In this document: positions 29,248 to 39,612 of the stretch, one piece after another
Layout: every line of letters starts with the position of its first letter
Position numbering within the stretch: position 1 is the first letter of the stretch
From: Hydrogenophaga sp. Root209
GTDB taxonomy: Bacteria; Pseudomonadota; Gammaproteobacteria; Burkholderiales; Burkholderiaceae_C
Direction of reading: 5' to 3'
NCBI RefSeq assembly: GCF_001428625.1
Contig: NZ_LMIE01000005.1
Coordinates: 219,103-283,102 of the forward strand
Length of the DNA: 64,000 nucleotides
Made by a program: the position numbers and the translations under genes
The notes under the pieces: generated by a model
The model's database searches: none
What the model was told of the DNA's origin: nothing
The model's input: only the letters and a program-made list of their open reading frames with translations

Positions 29248-30612
29248 TCAACCGAGGTGAAGCACCACGCGCAGTCCGTGCGGTGTCGCTCGCTCCACCA
29301 CCGCGTCACCGCCATGGCGCCGCGCGATCTCGCGCACGATGGCCAGGCCCAGGCCGCAGCCGCCGGGCATTTCGCTGGCGCGCCAGAAGCGCTGGAACAC
29401 ATGGGCCATCTCCTCGTCGGTGAGCCCGGGGCCGTTGTCTTCGACCGCGAGTTCGGCACCTGAGCCGCGCGCAGTGACGCGCAGGGTGACGCTGCTGCCG
29501 CGCGGTGTGTAACGCAGCGCGTTGTCGATGAGGTTGGCCAGGGCCTCGCGCAGTTGCAGGGCGTCACCTTCCAGCGGCAGGTGCTCGACACCTTCATAGC
29601 CCAGGTCGACGCCGGCGGCCATGGCGCGCGGGGTCCATTCGCGGGCCACATCCCGTGCCAGTTCGGCCAGATCCAGCGGCTCGCGCCGGGCCTGGGTTTC
29701 GTTTCGGGCCAGTGTGAGCAACTGGTGCACCAGGTGGGCGCTGCGTTCGGCGCCGGTGAGCACTTTGGCCAGGCGCGCGCCCAACACCGGGTCGTGTGTT
29801 TCCCGCTGCGCCAGCTCCACCTGGCTGATGAGCCCCGCCAGTGGCGTGCGCAACTGGTGGGCCGCGTCGTTGATGAAGCGCTTCTCCTGCGCCACGCTGC
29901 GCTCCACTTCGCCCAGCAAGCCGTTGACGGCCTGGACCAGGGCGTGCACTTCGCTGGGTGCCTGTGTCATGCCGATGGGTGACAGCGCGTTGACCGAGCG
30001 GTTCTCCAACTGGCCGGTGAGGCGTTTGAGCGGCGCGAGACCACGGCGGATGCCGCCGTACACCAGCAGGCTCAGCAGAACGCCGATGGCCAGCAGCGGC
30101 ACCAGCAGGTCGGCCACCAGTTCGCGCGCGATCTGCTGCTGCGCGGCCGTGCCCTTGCCCACCTGCACGCGCAGGGTCTGGGGCGCGCTGTCTTCGCCGT
30201 AGCTCACGTCCATGGCCACGATGCGCAGTGGCTGTCTGTCGAGCGTGGCGCGGTAGAGCATGGGTTCGCCGAAGCGCGTGGGCGCATGGGCTGGGGCGGG
30301 CAGGCGCGGATTGCCCAGCAGGAACTGGCCGGGGGGTGACGTCACCAGGTAACTCAGCGGGTCGCCGGGGTCCTGCGCCAGCACGTCTTGCGCAGCACGC
30401 GGGAAGTCGATCAAGAGGCCCGAGCCGATCGGTTTGACCTGCCGCGCCAGGGCGCGCACCGACTGCATGAGCGATTGGTCGATCGCCTTTTCGGCGTAGC
30501 TCAGCGCAATGCGGTACGTGAGCAAGCCGCCACCGGCCCACAGCACCAGCTGCGGCAGCAGCAACCACAGCAGCAGCTGACGGCGCAGCGACAGGAGCGA
30601 GGGTTTGCTCAA
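29248..30612 (-). CDS. Sensor histidine kinase (TctE/QseC-like)
   Basis: A 454-residue membrane sensor. TM1 is at about residues 12-35 and TM2 at about 168-188, flanking a periplasmic domain of the 2CSK_N type. A HAMP-like linker, HisKA (phospho-acceptor His in NDAAHQLRTPLAG) and HATPase (NLIDNALRYTP, VEDNGPGL, GCGLGLAIVREI) follow. The start is TTG 30612, 10 bp after the response regulator stop and preceded by AAGGGG. No ATG lies near the expected N-terminus. It forms an operon with the regulator upstream. TctE relatives sense tricarboxylates, but the ligand here is unknown. Confidence 0.88.
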   Translation of the reverse strand: MSKPSLLSLRRQLLLWLLLPQLVLWAGGGLLTYRIALSYAEKAIDQSLMQSVRALARQVKPIGSGLLIDFPRAAQDVLAQDPGDPLSYLVTSPPGQFLLGNPRLPAPAHAPTRFGEPMLYRATLDRQPLRIVAMDVSYGEDSAPQTLRVQVGKGTAAQQQIARELVADLLVPLLAIGVLLSLLVYGGIRRGLAPLKRLTGQLENRSVNALSPIGMTQAPSEVHALVQAVNGLLGEVERSVAQEKRFINDAAHQLRTPLAGLISQVELAQRETHDPVLGARLAKVLTGAERSAHLVHQLLTLARNETQARREPLDLAELARDVAREWTPRAMAAGVDLGYEGVEHLPLEGDALQLREALANLIDNALRYTPRGSSVTLRVTARGSGAELAVEDNGPGLTDEEMAHVFQRFWRASEMPGGCGLGLAIVREIARRHGGDAVVERATPHGLRVVLHLG

Positions 30613-30621
30613 GGGGCCCTT

Positions 30622-31317
30622 TTATTCGGGGCTCATTTCGAGCAGGTAGCCCAGGCCGCGGATGTTGCGGATGTTCAGCGGTGAGCCGGTGAGCTTGCGG
30701 CGCAGTCGGTGCACATACACCTCCAGCGCGTTGGAGGCCAGCGCGCCCGTCTCGCCGGGCACGGCCTGCCAGGCACTCAGCACTTCGTCTCGGCTGACCA
30801 CACGACCGGTGTGGCGCACCAGCAGGTCCAGCAGGGTCCATTCGCGAGGGGTGAGGTCGATGGCTTCCTGGCCGAGCCAGGCGCGTTGCAGGTGAGCGTC
30901 CAGGCGCAGCGGGTGGTTGCCGTCGCCGGGATCGCTGGCGCTCGCCGAGGGCAGATTGGCGCGGCGCAGCAAGGCCTGCAGTCGGGCCTGCAACTCGTCG
31001 AGGCTGAAGGGTTTGGTGAGGTAGTCGTCGGCGCCGGCGTTGAGGCCAGCCACGCGGTCTTCAACACCGTCGCGCGCGGTGAGCACCAGCACGGGCAGGG
31101 CCGGCAGGCGCTGGCGCAGCGTGCGCAGCACGGTGAGACCGTCCACCCGGGGCAGGCCCAGGTCGAGCACCACACCGTCGAACGGTTCTGCCTGCAGCAG
31201 GTCAAGCGCGACCTGACCGTCCTCGGCGGTGCTGATGCGGTGGCCAGCCTGCATGAGCTGGGCACTGAGCCCGTCGCGCAGGAGTTCGTCGTCTTCCACG
31301 ATCAGGAGATGTGCCAT
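30622..31317 (-). CDS. OmpR-family response regulator (TctD/QseB-like)
   Basis: A 231-residue regulator. The receiver has VEDDE, the phospho-acceptor Asp in VVLDLGLPRVDG, LTARD and TKPF. The C-terminal winged helix has DLTPREWTLLDLLVRHTGRVVSR and VEVYVHRLRRKL-type features (LEVYVHRLRRKL here). ATG 31317 gives the standard domain start. It lies immediately upstream of the sensor kinase gene, forming a two-component operon on the minus strand. Confidence 0.92.
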   Translation of the reverse strand: MAHLLIVEDDELLRDGLSAQLMQAGHRISTAEDGQVALDLLQAEPFDGVVLDLGLPRVDGLTVLRTLRQRLPALPVLVLTARDGVEDRVAGLNAGADDYLTKPFSLDELQARLQALLRRANLPSASASDPGDGNHPLRLDAHLQRAWLGQEAIDLTPREWTLLDLLVRHTGRVVSRDEVLSAWQAVPGETGALASNALEVYVHRLRRKLTGSPLNIRNIRGLGYLLEMSPE

Positions 31318-31344
31318 GGCTCGATTATCCGGCCCCGGCTCTGA

Positions 31345-31457
31345 GCGACCCGCGTAGCGGCGGTGCGTGGGGTTCAGCGGACCGCCGCCGGGCCGCCCCA
31401 AGGCGGGGCCAGCCCCCTCGGGGGGCAGCGGACCACGCGAAGCGGGAGAGCGTGGGG
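31345..31457. repeat. Dispersed GC-rich intergenic repeat, compound copy
   Basis: On the minus strand it reads CCCCCACGCTCTCCCGCTTCG, then a GCCCCCCGAGGGGGC hairpin. A CCGCCTTGGGGCGG hairpin follows, and finally a second partial unit (CACGCACCGCCGCTACGCGG). It fills most of the spacer between the response regulator and the membrane protein gene at 31460. Confidence 0.75.
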
Positions 31458-31459
31458 GC

Positions 31460-31876
31460 TCAATCGTCTTCAAGGTTCCAGCGGAAGCCGCAGCGCTTGC
31501 AGCAGACTGGCACCAGCCGCTGGGCCGTGAGGCGCCGGTCTTCCACCTCCTGCAGCTTGAGCAAGCCATAGGCCTGGCACTGGGCGCAGTTGGCCTGGTT
31601 GGCCATCTCTTCGGCGTGCATGAGCAGGTACAGGTAACGGCGCATGGACCACAGCGCGATGGCCGCAGTCACCACCACGAAGGCGGTGTTCAAGAGTTTC
31701 TCGCTGGTGCTGGCGCCGCGGAACGCTTCAAAGCTGGCCATCATGGCCACCGCAGAAATCAGGGCCAGCGCCATGTGCGCGTGGCTGGACAGCAGTTCGC
31801 GCTCGTACCACTTGCGAAAACCCAACTGCTGGATGCCATCGGCCAAGGGGCGGTTGAGGGGGTTGCGAGCGGTCAT
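31460..31876 (-). CDS. Membrane protein of unknown function with C-terminal zinc-ribbon-like cysteines
   Basis: A 138-residue protein. Two hydrophobic segments (about residues 35-50 and 62-78) are followed by a cytosolic tail. The tail holds CAQCQAYG and CCKRCGFRW, an arrangement resembling a zinc ribbon. ATG 31876 follows GGAGCC, and the long upstream extension is a shadow of the mscS gene region. I do not recognise the family. Its upstream neighbour on the same strand is mscS, separated by 83 bp. Confidence 0.65.
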   Translation of the reverse strand: MTARNPLNRPLADGIQQLGFRKWYERELLSSHAHMALALISAVAMMASFEAFRGASTSEKLLNTAFVVVTAAIALWSMRRYLYLLMHAEEMANQANCAQCQAYGLLKLQEVEDRRLTAQRLVPVCCKRCGFRWNLEDD

Positions 31877-31959
31877 GGTGGGCTCCTGATCGCCGCATCG
31901 TGTCACAGCCCACCCGGCCCTGCCAGCAGGCGGGGCAATCGCCACCCGGTGCCCCGCCG

Positions 31960-32865
31960 TCAGGCCTCGGCCAGCTGCTGCAGGGGAAAGGCTGGCGCCT
32001 TGCCCTGGCGGTCCTGACCGGCGTACACCGTCACGTGGGGATACGGGATCTCGATGCCCTGCGCGTCGAACGCGGCCTTGAGCCGGCGCAGGTATTCGCG
32101 CTTGACGCTCCATTGCTCCAGCGGCAAGGTGCGGAAGCGGCAGCGGATGATCACGGCCGAGTCGGCCCAGCTCTCCACGCCGGCCACCTCAAGGTCGGCG
32201 ATGATCTTCGGCAGGAAGTCGGGGTCCTCACGCAACTCGGCGGCCACGCCGCGCATCACCGCCATCACCTCGTCCACGTTCTCGCGGTAGGCCACGCCGA
32301 TGTCCATCACCGCGTTGCTGAAGCCGCGCGTCATGTTGATCACGGTGCTGATGTGGCCGTTGGGTATGTAGTGCACGTTGCCGTCGTAATCGCGCAGCTG
32401 CACGTAGCGCAGCGTCACCACCTCGACCGAACCCGCGTGATCGCCAATCTTCACCACGTCGCCCTGGCGGATCTGGTTTTCCAGCAGGATGAAGAAGCCG
32501 GTGAAGAAGTCCTTGACCAGGCTTTGCGCGCCAAAGCCGACCGCCAGACCCACCACGCCGGCCGCGCCCAGGATGGGCGCTACCGATACCCCCAGCTCGG
32601 CCAGCACCAGCATGCCCGCGATGAGGCTCACCACCACCGTGGCGAGGTAGCGGAACACGCGCCCCAGGGTATCCGCACGCTTGGTCGACTCGCGGTCGTC
32701 CATGCGGCTCGCGATGCGTTCGCGCAGGGTGCGGATGGTGCGTTGCAGGACTGCGATCAGCAGCCATGCCGCCACGATGATGATGGTCACGCGCAGCAAG
32801 GTGGTGGCCGCGCCGCCCAGACTGACCCACCACCGGGCCGCGGTTTCAAGCAGGTTGTCGTTCAT
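31960..32865 (-). CDS. Small-conductance mechanosensitive channel (MscS family)
   Basis: A 301-residue membrane channel. Three N-terminal transmembrane segments end in the pore helix, rich in Gly/Ala (ILGAAGVVGLAVGFGAQSLVKDF). The MscS beta domain (RQGDVVKIGDHAGSVEVVTLRYVQLRDYDGN) and a C-terminal alpha/beta domain follow. It releases solutes on hypo-osmotic shock. It is located 75 bp downstream of otsA on the same strand, so trehalose synthesis and osmotic release may be co-regulated. Confidence 0.9.
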   Translation of the reverse strand: MNDNLLETAARWWVSLGGAATTLLRVTIIIVAAWLLIAVLQRTIRTLRERIASRMDDRESTKRADTLGRVFRYLATVVVSLIAGMLVLAELGVSVAPILGAAGVVGLAVGFGAQSLVKDFFTGFFILLENQIRQGDVVKIGDHAGSVEVVTLRYVQLRDYDGNVHYIPNGHISTVINMTRGFSNAVMDIGVAYRENVDEVMAVMRGVAAELREDPDFLPKIIADLEVAGVESWADSAVIIRCRFRTLPLEQWSVKREYLRRLKAAFDAQGIEIPYPHVTVYAGQDRQGKAPAFPLQQLAEA

Positions 32866-32940
32866 GAGGGTCCTCCGGTTCGTGACAAGGCAAAGCTCGC
32901 GCCTGCCTGCCTGATGGCGGGCAGCTGCGAAAGGGGTGGC

Positions 32941-34323
<1,383 letters not shown>

Positions 34324-34334
34324 GTCGTGGTCCT

Positions 34335-36167
34335 TCAGATCACCGTGTCCCATGCGGCCGACAGGCGCACGGCTGCATTGATGATGCCCACCATCGAATA
34401 GGTCTGCGGGTAGTTGCCCCACATTTCACCGGTGGTGGCGTGGGTGTCCTCGGACAGCATGCCCAGCGGGTTGCGCGTGGCCAGCATGGTTTCGAAGATG
34501 GCGCGTGCCTCGCTCTTGCGGCCGGTGCGGGCCAGCGCGTCGATGCGCCAGAAGGTGCAGATGTTGAACGCGGTCTCGGGTTTGCCAAAGTCGTCGGCTG
34601 CCTCGTAGCGACGCATGTAGGGGCCGTCGCACAGGTGTTCCTCAAGCGCCTTGAGGGTGGCCACGAAACGCGGGTCCATCGGGGCGATGAAGCCCACCTC
34701 GACCATGAGCAGCACGCTGGCATCGAGGTCGCGGCCGCCGAAGCTCTCGGCAAACGCCTGTCGCTCTTCGCTCCACGATTCGCGCAGGATGCGATCGCGC
34801 ATCGCAGCGGCGCGATCGCCCCAGTGCGTCGCGCGGCCTGGCAGGTCGAGCGTGCGCGCGATCTTGGCAAGGCGATCGCAGGCGGCCCAGCACATCAGCG
34901 CCGAACTCGTGTGCACGCGGGCGCGGGTGCGCAGCTCCCACATACCGGCATCGGGTTTGTCAAAGATGCGCGCCGCCTGTTCACCCACCGCCTCCAGCCG
35001 CTCGAACTCGGCCAGCCCGGCCGGGTGCAGCAGCCGGCGGTCGTGAAAAGCCTGGGCAGCGGCCAGCACGATGTTGCCGTACACGTCGTGCTGGGAGTGC
35101 TCTTGTGCCTGGTTGCCCACACGCACCGGGCCCATGCCACGGTAACCGGGCAGTGTCTCGCAGATGCGCTCGGGCAATTCACGCTCCAGCCCGATGCCGT
35201 GCAGCGGCTGGATGTGTCCACTGGCGTCACCGTCGTCCTTGGAGCCGACCACCACATTGGACAGCCAGCGCAGGTAGTCCTCCAGCGTGCCGACCTCGGA
35301 CAGGCTGTTGAGCGCGCGCACCACAAAGAACGCGTCGCGCAGCCAGCAGTAGCGGTAGTCCCAGTTGCGCTGGCTGCCCGGCGCTTCCGGGATGCTGGTG
35401 GTCATGGCCGCCACGATGGCGCCGGTGTCCTCGAACATCGAGAGTTTGAGCGTGATGGCCGCGCGAATCACCGCGTCCTGCCACTCCAGCGGCACGGCCA
35501 GACGCTGGCTCCAGCCCTGCCAGTAGGCCAGTGTCTCCTGCTCGAAATGGCGCGCGGTGTCGCCGATGCCGGCTTCCAGGGTTTCGTCCGGGCCGAGCAG
35601 GAAATTGAGTTCGCGGGTGAGCAGGAAGGGCTCGCGCGCCAACACGTGGCTGATGGACGCGTCGGTGTGCAGCCGCAGTGTCTGCTGGTCGCCAACAAAG
35701 CGGATGTGGTGGCTGCCCGAGGTGATGCGCGGGGCTTGCGCGCCCCAGTCGAAGCGCGGTGCGAGCGTCACGCGGATGCGCGGCACTCCCTTGATCGGGC
35801 GCACGCGGCGCACCAGCTGGGTCGGCCGGAAGTAGCGGCCGCGTGAGAGGAAACGCGGCGCGAAGTCGGTGATGGAAATGCCGTGACCCTGGCTGTCCCA
35901 CAGCTCGGTCACCAGCACGGCGGTGTTGGGTTCGTAGCGCTGGGTGACTTCCACCATGTCTTCGAGCTCGATGGCCCACGATCCGGCCTCGGCGTCGGTG
36001 CCCCCGAGCAATGCGTGAAACACCGGGTCGCCGTCGAAGCGCGGCAGGCAACTCCAGACAACACGACCGTGCGGATCGATCAGTGCGCTGAAGGCACAGT
36101 TGCCCACCATGCCGAGCGAGAGTGATGGGGCGGCGGGCGGTGCGAAGCGGTTCGGGGAAGTCGTCAT
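34335..36167 (-). CDS. Glycoside hydrolase family 15 protein (glucoamylase/trehalase-like)
   Basis: A 610-residue protein. An N-terminal beta-sandwich domain starts at MVGNCAFSALIDPHGRVVWSC and is followed by the (alpha/alpha)6 barrel. Barrel motifs include RNWDYRYCWLRDA, HIQPLHGI-type substrate loop residues and FNICTFWRIDALARTG. The late FGLLSEDTHAxTGEMWGNYPQTYS region (here MLSEDTHATTGEMWGNYPQ) is typical. GH15 members hydrolyse alpha-glucosides, and some are trehalases. Placement between otsB and otsA suggests trehalose or a related glucan as substrate, by inference. Its ATG overlaps the otsB stop by 4 bp. Confidence 0.9.
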   Translation of the reverse strand: MTTSPNRFAPPAAPSLSLGMVGNCAFSALIDPHGRVVWSCLPRFDGDPVFHALLGGTDAEAGSWAIELEDMVEVTQRYEPNTAVLVTELWDSQGHGISITDFAPRFLSRGRYFRPTQLVRRVRPIKGVPRIRVTLAPRFDWGAQAPRITSGSHHIRFVGDQQTLRLHTDASISHVLAREPFLLTRELNFLLGPDETLEAGIGDTARHFEQETLAYWQGWSQRLAVPLEWQDAVIRAAITLKLSMFEDTGAIVAAMTTSIPEAPGSQRNWDYRYCWLRDAFFVVRALNSLSEVGTLEDYLRWLSNVVVGSKDDGDASGHIQPLHGIGLERELPERICETLPGYRGMGPVRVGNQAQEHSQHDVYGNIVLAAAQAFHDRRLLHPAGLAEFERLEAVGEQAARIFDKPDAGMWELRTRARVHTSSALMCWAACDRLAKIARTLDLPGRATHWGDRAAAMRDRILRESWSEERQAFAESFGGRDLDASVLLMVEVGFIAPMDPRFVATLKALEEHLCDGPYMRRYEAADDFGKPETAFNICTFWRIDALARTGRKSEARAIFETMLATRNPLGMLSEDTHATTGEMWGNYPQTYSMVGIINAAVRLSAAWDTVI

Positions 36168-36904
36168 GCGTGGATCAAGGGGGTTTGGGTGGCTTCGGTC
36201 AACCAGGCGCGCAGGGCTTGCGGGTTGTCGCAGCGATGAAGGGCAATGCTCGTGCCCGCTCCGACCTTGATACCGGCGCCACCCAGGCGCTGCACGACGG
36301 CGAAGCCGGCCTCGTCGGTCACGTCATCGCCGGCGAAGACGGGCCGACGACCGGCGAACGGCGCCTCGTTCATGAAGGCTTGAATTGCCAGGCCTTTGTT
36401 CACGCCGACCGATTTCACCTCGATCACCGCCTTGCCTCGCAGCAGCTGCAGGCCATTTTCGTTTTCGATGGCACGCGAGAGGGTCTGCACGCACAAGGTC
36501 TCGAGTGAAGGGGCGAGCCTGAAGTGCAGTGCCATGGAAGTCTGTTTGATCTCCAGCAGCAGCCCGGTGTGGCGTCCCGACAGGTGCTGCGCAGCGGCAA
36601 TGGCGCGGTCCAGTCCCTGGGGTCGGTGTGCGGACACGTCACCGTGCGCCGAGATGCGCAGGGCGCCATGCTCGAACGCAGCCGGCCACCGCCAAGGCGA
36701 GAGCATGGGCTCGATGTCTTCGCGGGCGCGGCCGGTGACCACCGCCAGCGCACCGTTCAGTTGCCCGTGCAGCCGATCGAGCAGGCGAGCAAGATCGCCA
36801 GGCACATCCACCGCATCGGGTCGGTGAGCCAGATCAGCCAGCGTTCCATCAAAGTCCAGGAAGAGTGCTGACCCTTGCGTCAGCAGCTTGGGTAAGGTAC
36901 TCAT
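36164..36904 (-). CDS. otsB: Trehalose-6-phosphate phosphatase
   Basis: A 246-residue HAD-superfamily phosphatase completing trehalose synthesis. Motif I is LFLDFDGTLAD (residues about 15-25), motif II is AVVTGR, and motif IV is FAGDDVTDEAGF. KSVGVNKGLAI carries the conserved Lys. It is the first gene of the otsB-GH15-otsA(-mscS) run. Its start at 36904 is 106 bp from the cca stop, enough for its own promoter. Trehalose is an osmoprotectant, consistent with the channel gene downstream. Confidence 0.94.
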   Translation of the reverse strand: MSTLPKLLTQGSALFLDFDGTLADLAHRPDAVDVPGDLARLLDRLHGQLNGALAVVTGRAREDIEPMLSPWRWPAAFEHGALRISAHGDVSAHRPQGLDRAIAAAQHLSGRHTGLLLEIKQTSMALHFRLAPSLETLCVQTLSRAIENENGLQLLRGKAVIEVKSVGVNKGLAIQAFMNEAPFAGRRPVFAGDDVTDEAGFAVVQRLGGAGIKVGAGTSIALHRCDNPQALRAWLTEATQTPLIHA

Positions 36905-37010
36905 GAGCGGTCAACCGTAACACGATGAGCGCCGGCGTGGTACCCGTTGCGCCAAGACCCACCTTCAAGCTGCGAAGTTTTTCAACCCGCTTGACGGCAA
37001 CAGGTGGCGC

Positions 37011-38303
37011 TCAATCGGCAGCAACGGCGGGGCCCGCAGCGCCGAGGCCTTTCTCGACAGCGGCCACACGGGCCCTGTGGATCTGCTCGCCCACTTTCGG
37101 CCCGCTCAGGCCATCGGCCTGGGCCTGGGCCGCGATGTGGGCTGTGTCCACCGCCTGCGCCCACACCAGCGCCTGGGCGAGTTGCTCGCGCTGCGGGTAG
37201 GCCATGTCGCTCATGCTCAGCCGCCCACGTGCATCGCATTCGCAGGCCAGCAGCACTTCGTGGAAGCGGGCCGGTTTGCGCAGCGCGTCACAGCGTTCCA
37301 GCAAGCGCACCCTTGCCGCGGCACCCAGCGAGGCGCAGCGGTGGATGTTGCCGTGCTCGCGCGCCACCACATCGGCCAGTTCGCGGCAGTCCACCGGCAC
37401 ACGCAGCCGCTCGCACACGCCCTTGAGCAGCTTCGCGCTGCGCTCCTCGTGGCCAATGTGGCGCGGCAGCAGGTCGGCCGGCGTCGTGCCCTTGCCGAGG
37501 TCGTGGCCCAGGCAGGCAAAGCGCACGGTGAGCGGTGCATTCAGGCGCGCGCTCATGTCGAGCACCATCATCAGGTGCACGCCGGTGTCGATCTCGGGGT
37601 GGTACTCGGCACGCTGCGGCACGCCCCAAAGACGATCCACTTCAGGCAGCAGGCGCTTCAACGCGCCGCAGTCGCGCAGCACGTCGAACATGCGGCTGGG
37701 GCGTTGCTCCATCAACCCGCGCGCAAGCTCCTGCCACACGCGCTCGGCCACCAGATGGTCGACTTCTCCGTGCTCCACCATGTGCTGCATCAACGCCTGC
37801 GTTTCGGGGGCCACGGAAAAGTCGGGGAACCGAGCGGCAAAGCGCGCCAGCCGCAGGATGCGCACCGGGTCTTCGGTGAAGGACTCGGTCACGTGGCGCA
37901 GCACGCGGTCCTGCAGATCCTGCCGGCCCTTGTGCGGGTCGATGAGCTGTGCGTGAGCGGGATCGCTCGCCTCATCGGCCGCCACGGCCATCGCATTGAT
38001 GGTGAGGTCGCGCCGGGCAAGGTCGTCCTCCAGCGTCACGACCGGCTCGGCATGCACGACGAAACCGCGGTAGCCGGGAGAGGTCTTGCGCTCGGTGCGG
38101 GCCAGCGCGTATTCCTCGCGCGTGACGGGGTGCAGGAACACCGGGAAATCACGCCCCACCGGCAAAAAGCCTTGCTGCACCATGGCCTCGGGCGTGGCAC
38201 CCACCACCACCCAGTCGCGGTCCACGTGCGAGGCTTCAGGCGTGCCGGCGGCACGCGCCATCAGCGCGTCGCGCACCGCGCCGCCGACGAGGTAGGTTTT
38301 CAT
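37011..38303 (-). CDS. cca: CCA-adding tRNA nucleotidyltransferase (multifunctional, with HD domain)
   Basis: A 430-residue class II nucleotidyltransferase that builds or repairs the 3' CCA of tRNA. The N-terminus starts YLVGGAVRDALM, and the catalytic pair lies in DRDWVVVG. RRDLTINAMA and the ARFAARFPDF region follow. Unlike the short forms, it keeps a C-terminal HD phosphohydrolase domain (GVHLMMVLD, FACLGHDLGKG, GHEERSAKLL). That matches the E. coli-type enzyme with 2',3'-cyclic phosphodiesterase and phosphatase activities. ATG 38303 is the family start. Confidence 0.94.
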   Translation of the reverse strand: MKTYLVGGAVRDALMARAAGTPEASHVDRDWVVVGATPEAMVQQGFLPVGRDFPVFLHPVTREEYALARTERKTSPGYRGFVVHAEPVVTLEDDLARRDLTINAMAVAADEASDPAHAQLIDPHKGRQDLQDRVLRHVTESFTEDPVRILRLARFAARFPDFSVAPETQALMQHMVEHGEVDHLVAERVWQELARGLMEQRPSRMFDVLRDCGALKRLLPEVDRLWGVPQRAEYHPEIDTGVHLMMVLDMSARLNAPLTVRFACLGHDLGKGTTPADLLPRHIGHEERSAKLLKGVCERLRVPVDCRELADVVAREHGNIHRCASLGAAARVRLLERCDALRKPARFHEVLLACECDARGRLSMSDMAYPQREQLAQALVWAQAVDTAHIAAQAQADGLSGPKVGEQIHRARVAAVEKGLGAAGPAVAAD

Positions 38304-38346
38304 GCCGCCGAGTTTAGGCCCCCTGACAGCGACGGAGCGCGGGCCA

Positions 38347-39036
38347 CTATCTACCCAGGCGGTACGGCTCGTCAAAGTCGATGAAGTCGTGCTCGGCCAG
38401 TGCTTCATCGATCCAGGCTTTCACACCCGGTAGCGCACACACACGCTCCACATACGCCAGCAGGTCGGCTGGCAGTGGCAGTTCGTAGGTTTTGATGCGC
38501 ATGCACACCGGCGCGAAGTACGCGTCGGCGATGGTGAATTCGCCGAACAGCAGGGCACCGGCGGGTTGCGCCGCGAGCAGTTCGCTCCACAGGCCGCCCA
38601 GGCGCGCCATGTCGGCACGCACGCCCGGCTTGTCGCGCCAGACCAGCCGGCCGATCTCGGGCAGTGAGGCCTCGATGTTCATCGGGCAATGGTTGCGCAA
38701 CGCGGTGAAGCCGCTGTGCATCTCGGCGCAGACGCTGCGTGCGCGGGCCCGGGCTTTCACGTCCTTGGGCCACAGCTGCTTGTCGGGGGAGCGCTCGGCG
38801 AGGTACTCGGCAATCGCGAGCGTGTCCCAGATGGCAAAGCCGTCGTCCACCAACACCGGCACCTTGCCCAACGGGTTGACGACACGCAGGTTCTTCTTGA
38901 AGGTGGAATCGATATCGAACGAGTCGAATCGCACCATCACCTCTTCAAACGGGATGCCCGCCTGTTTCATGAGCACCCAGGGCCGCATGGACCACGAGGA
39001 ATAGTTCTTGTTGCCGACGTAGAGTTGCAATGCCAT
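38347..39036 (-). CDS. Glutathione S-transferase family protein
   Basis: A 229-residue two-domain protein. The thioredoxin-like N-terminal domain starts LQLYVGNKNYSSWSMRPWVLMK. The glutathione-site NPLGKVPVLVDDGFAIWDTLAIAEYL is present in sections, with the cis-Pro. The C-terminal helical domain carries the FTIADAYFAPV N-capping/hydrophobic staple region. The Ser in YSSWSMRP is the likely thiol-activating residue. GGAGG lies 5 bp before ATG 39036, which settles the start. The substrate is unknown. Confidence 0.92.
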   Translation of the reverse strand: MALQLYVGNKNYSSWSMRPWVLMKQAGIPFEEVMVRFDSFDIDSTFKKNLRVVNPLGKVPVLVDDGFAIWDTLAIAEYLAERSPDKQLWPKDVKARARARSVCAEMHSGFTALRNHCPMNIEASLPEIGRLVWRDKPGVRADMARLGGLWSELLAAQPAGALLFGEFTIADAYFAPVCMRIKTYELPLPADLLAYVERVCALPGVKAWIDEALAEHDFIDFDEPYRLGR

Positions 39037-39143
39037 GGGGCCTCCTTGAAAAGAGCCCCATGGTAAGGACTTCGCGCCCGCTGATTGATGCCGAAATGTG
39101 CGCCGATTGATCCGCTGCGTTCCTGACGCGCAGGCGGCGTTGT

Positions 39144-39470
39144 TCAGGCGTACTTTTCCAGGATGCGGGTGGACCGCTCGACCTCGCGGAAGGTATGGAC
39201 CTCCGAGTCGGAAGTGGACACGGCTTCCATTACCGAGGTCGCCATCATGCGGTAGAAGGCCTTGTCCATGGCCTTGCGTGCGGCCGACATCTGCTGGGCC
39301 ACGTCTTCGCATGACCGGCCATCCTCGACCATGTCGATCAGGCCGCGGACCTGGCCTTCGATGCGTTTGAGGCGGTTGATCACGTCGCGCTGGTGTTCGG
39401 TGCGGTAACCGGGGGCAGCAGGGGCGCCGGCTCTGCGGCTGGTGGGGAGCTTCAGGTTGGAGACTGTCAT
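39144..39470 (-). CDS. CsoR/RcnR/FrmR-family transcriptional regulator, atypical ligand set
   Basis: A 108-residue four-helix DUF156 repressor. YRTEHQRDVINRLKRIEGQVRGL starts helix 1, with the usual conserved Cys in GRSCEDVAQQ. The position 25 residues after this Cys, where CsoR and FrmR carry His, is Ser here. The position 29 residues after, a second Cys in CsoR, is Ala. The metal (Cys-His-Cys) and FrmR-type (Cys-His) sensing sets are therefore not complete. ATG 39470 has AGGA upstream. The target is unknown, and the divergent flank up to 39612 has no gene. Confidence 0.82.
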   Translation of the reverse strand: MTVSNLKLPTSRRAGAPAAPGYRTEHQRDVINRLKRIEGQVRGLIDMVEDGRSCEDVAQQMSAARKAMDKAFYRMMATSVMEAVSTSDSEVHTFREVERSTRILEKYA

Positions 39471-39612
39471 CTGATTTCCTGGGTTGGTGTTGTACTGTGT
39501 ACGGTTTAATGTAAGCCCGAACAACCCCATGAAAAATGACACCTTGGTGGTATTTATTGATCTTTTGGCAAGGCAAAAGTCACAATTGAACCGGCTTTCG
39601 TGTGCCCCGACC

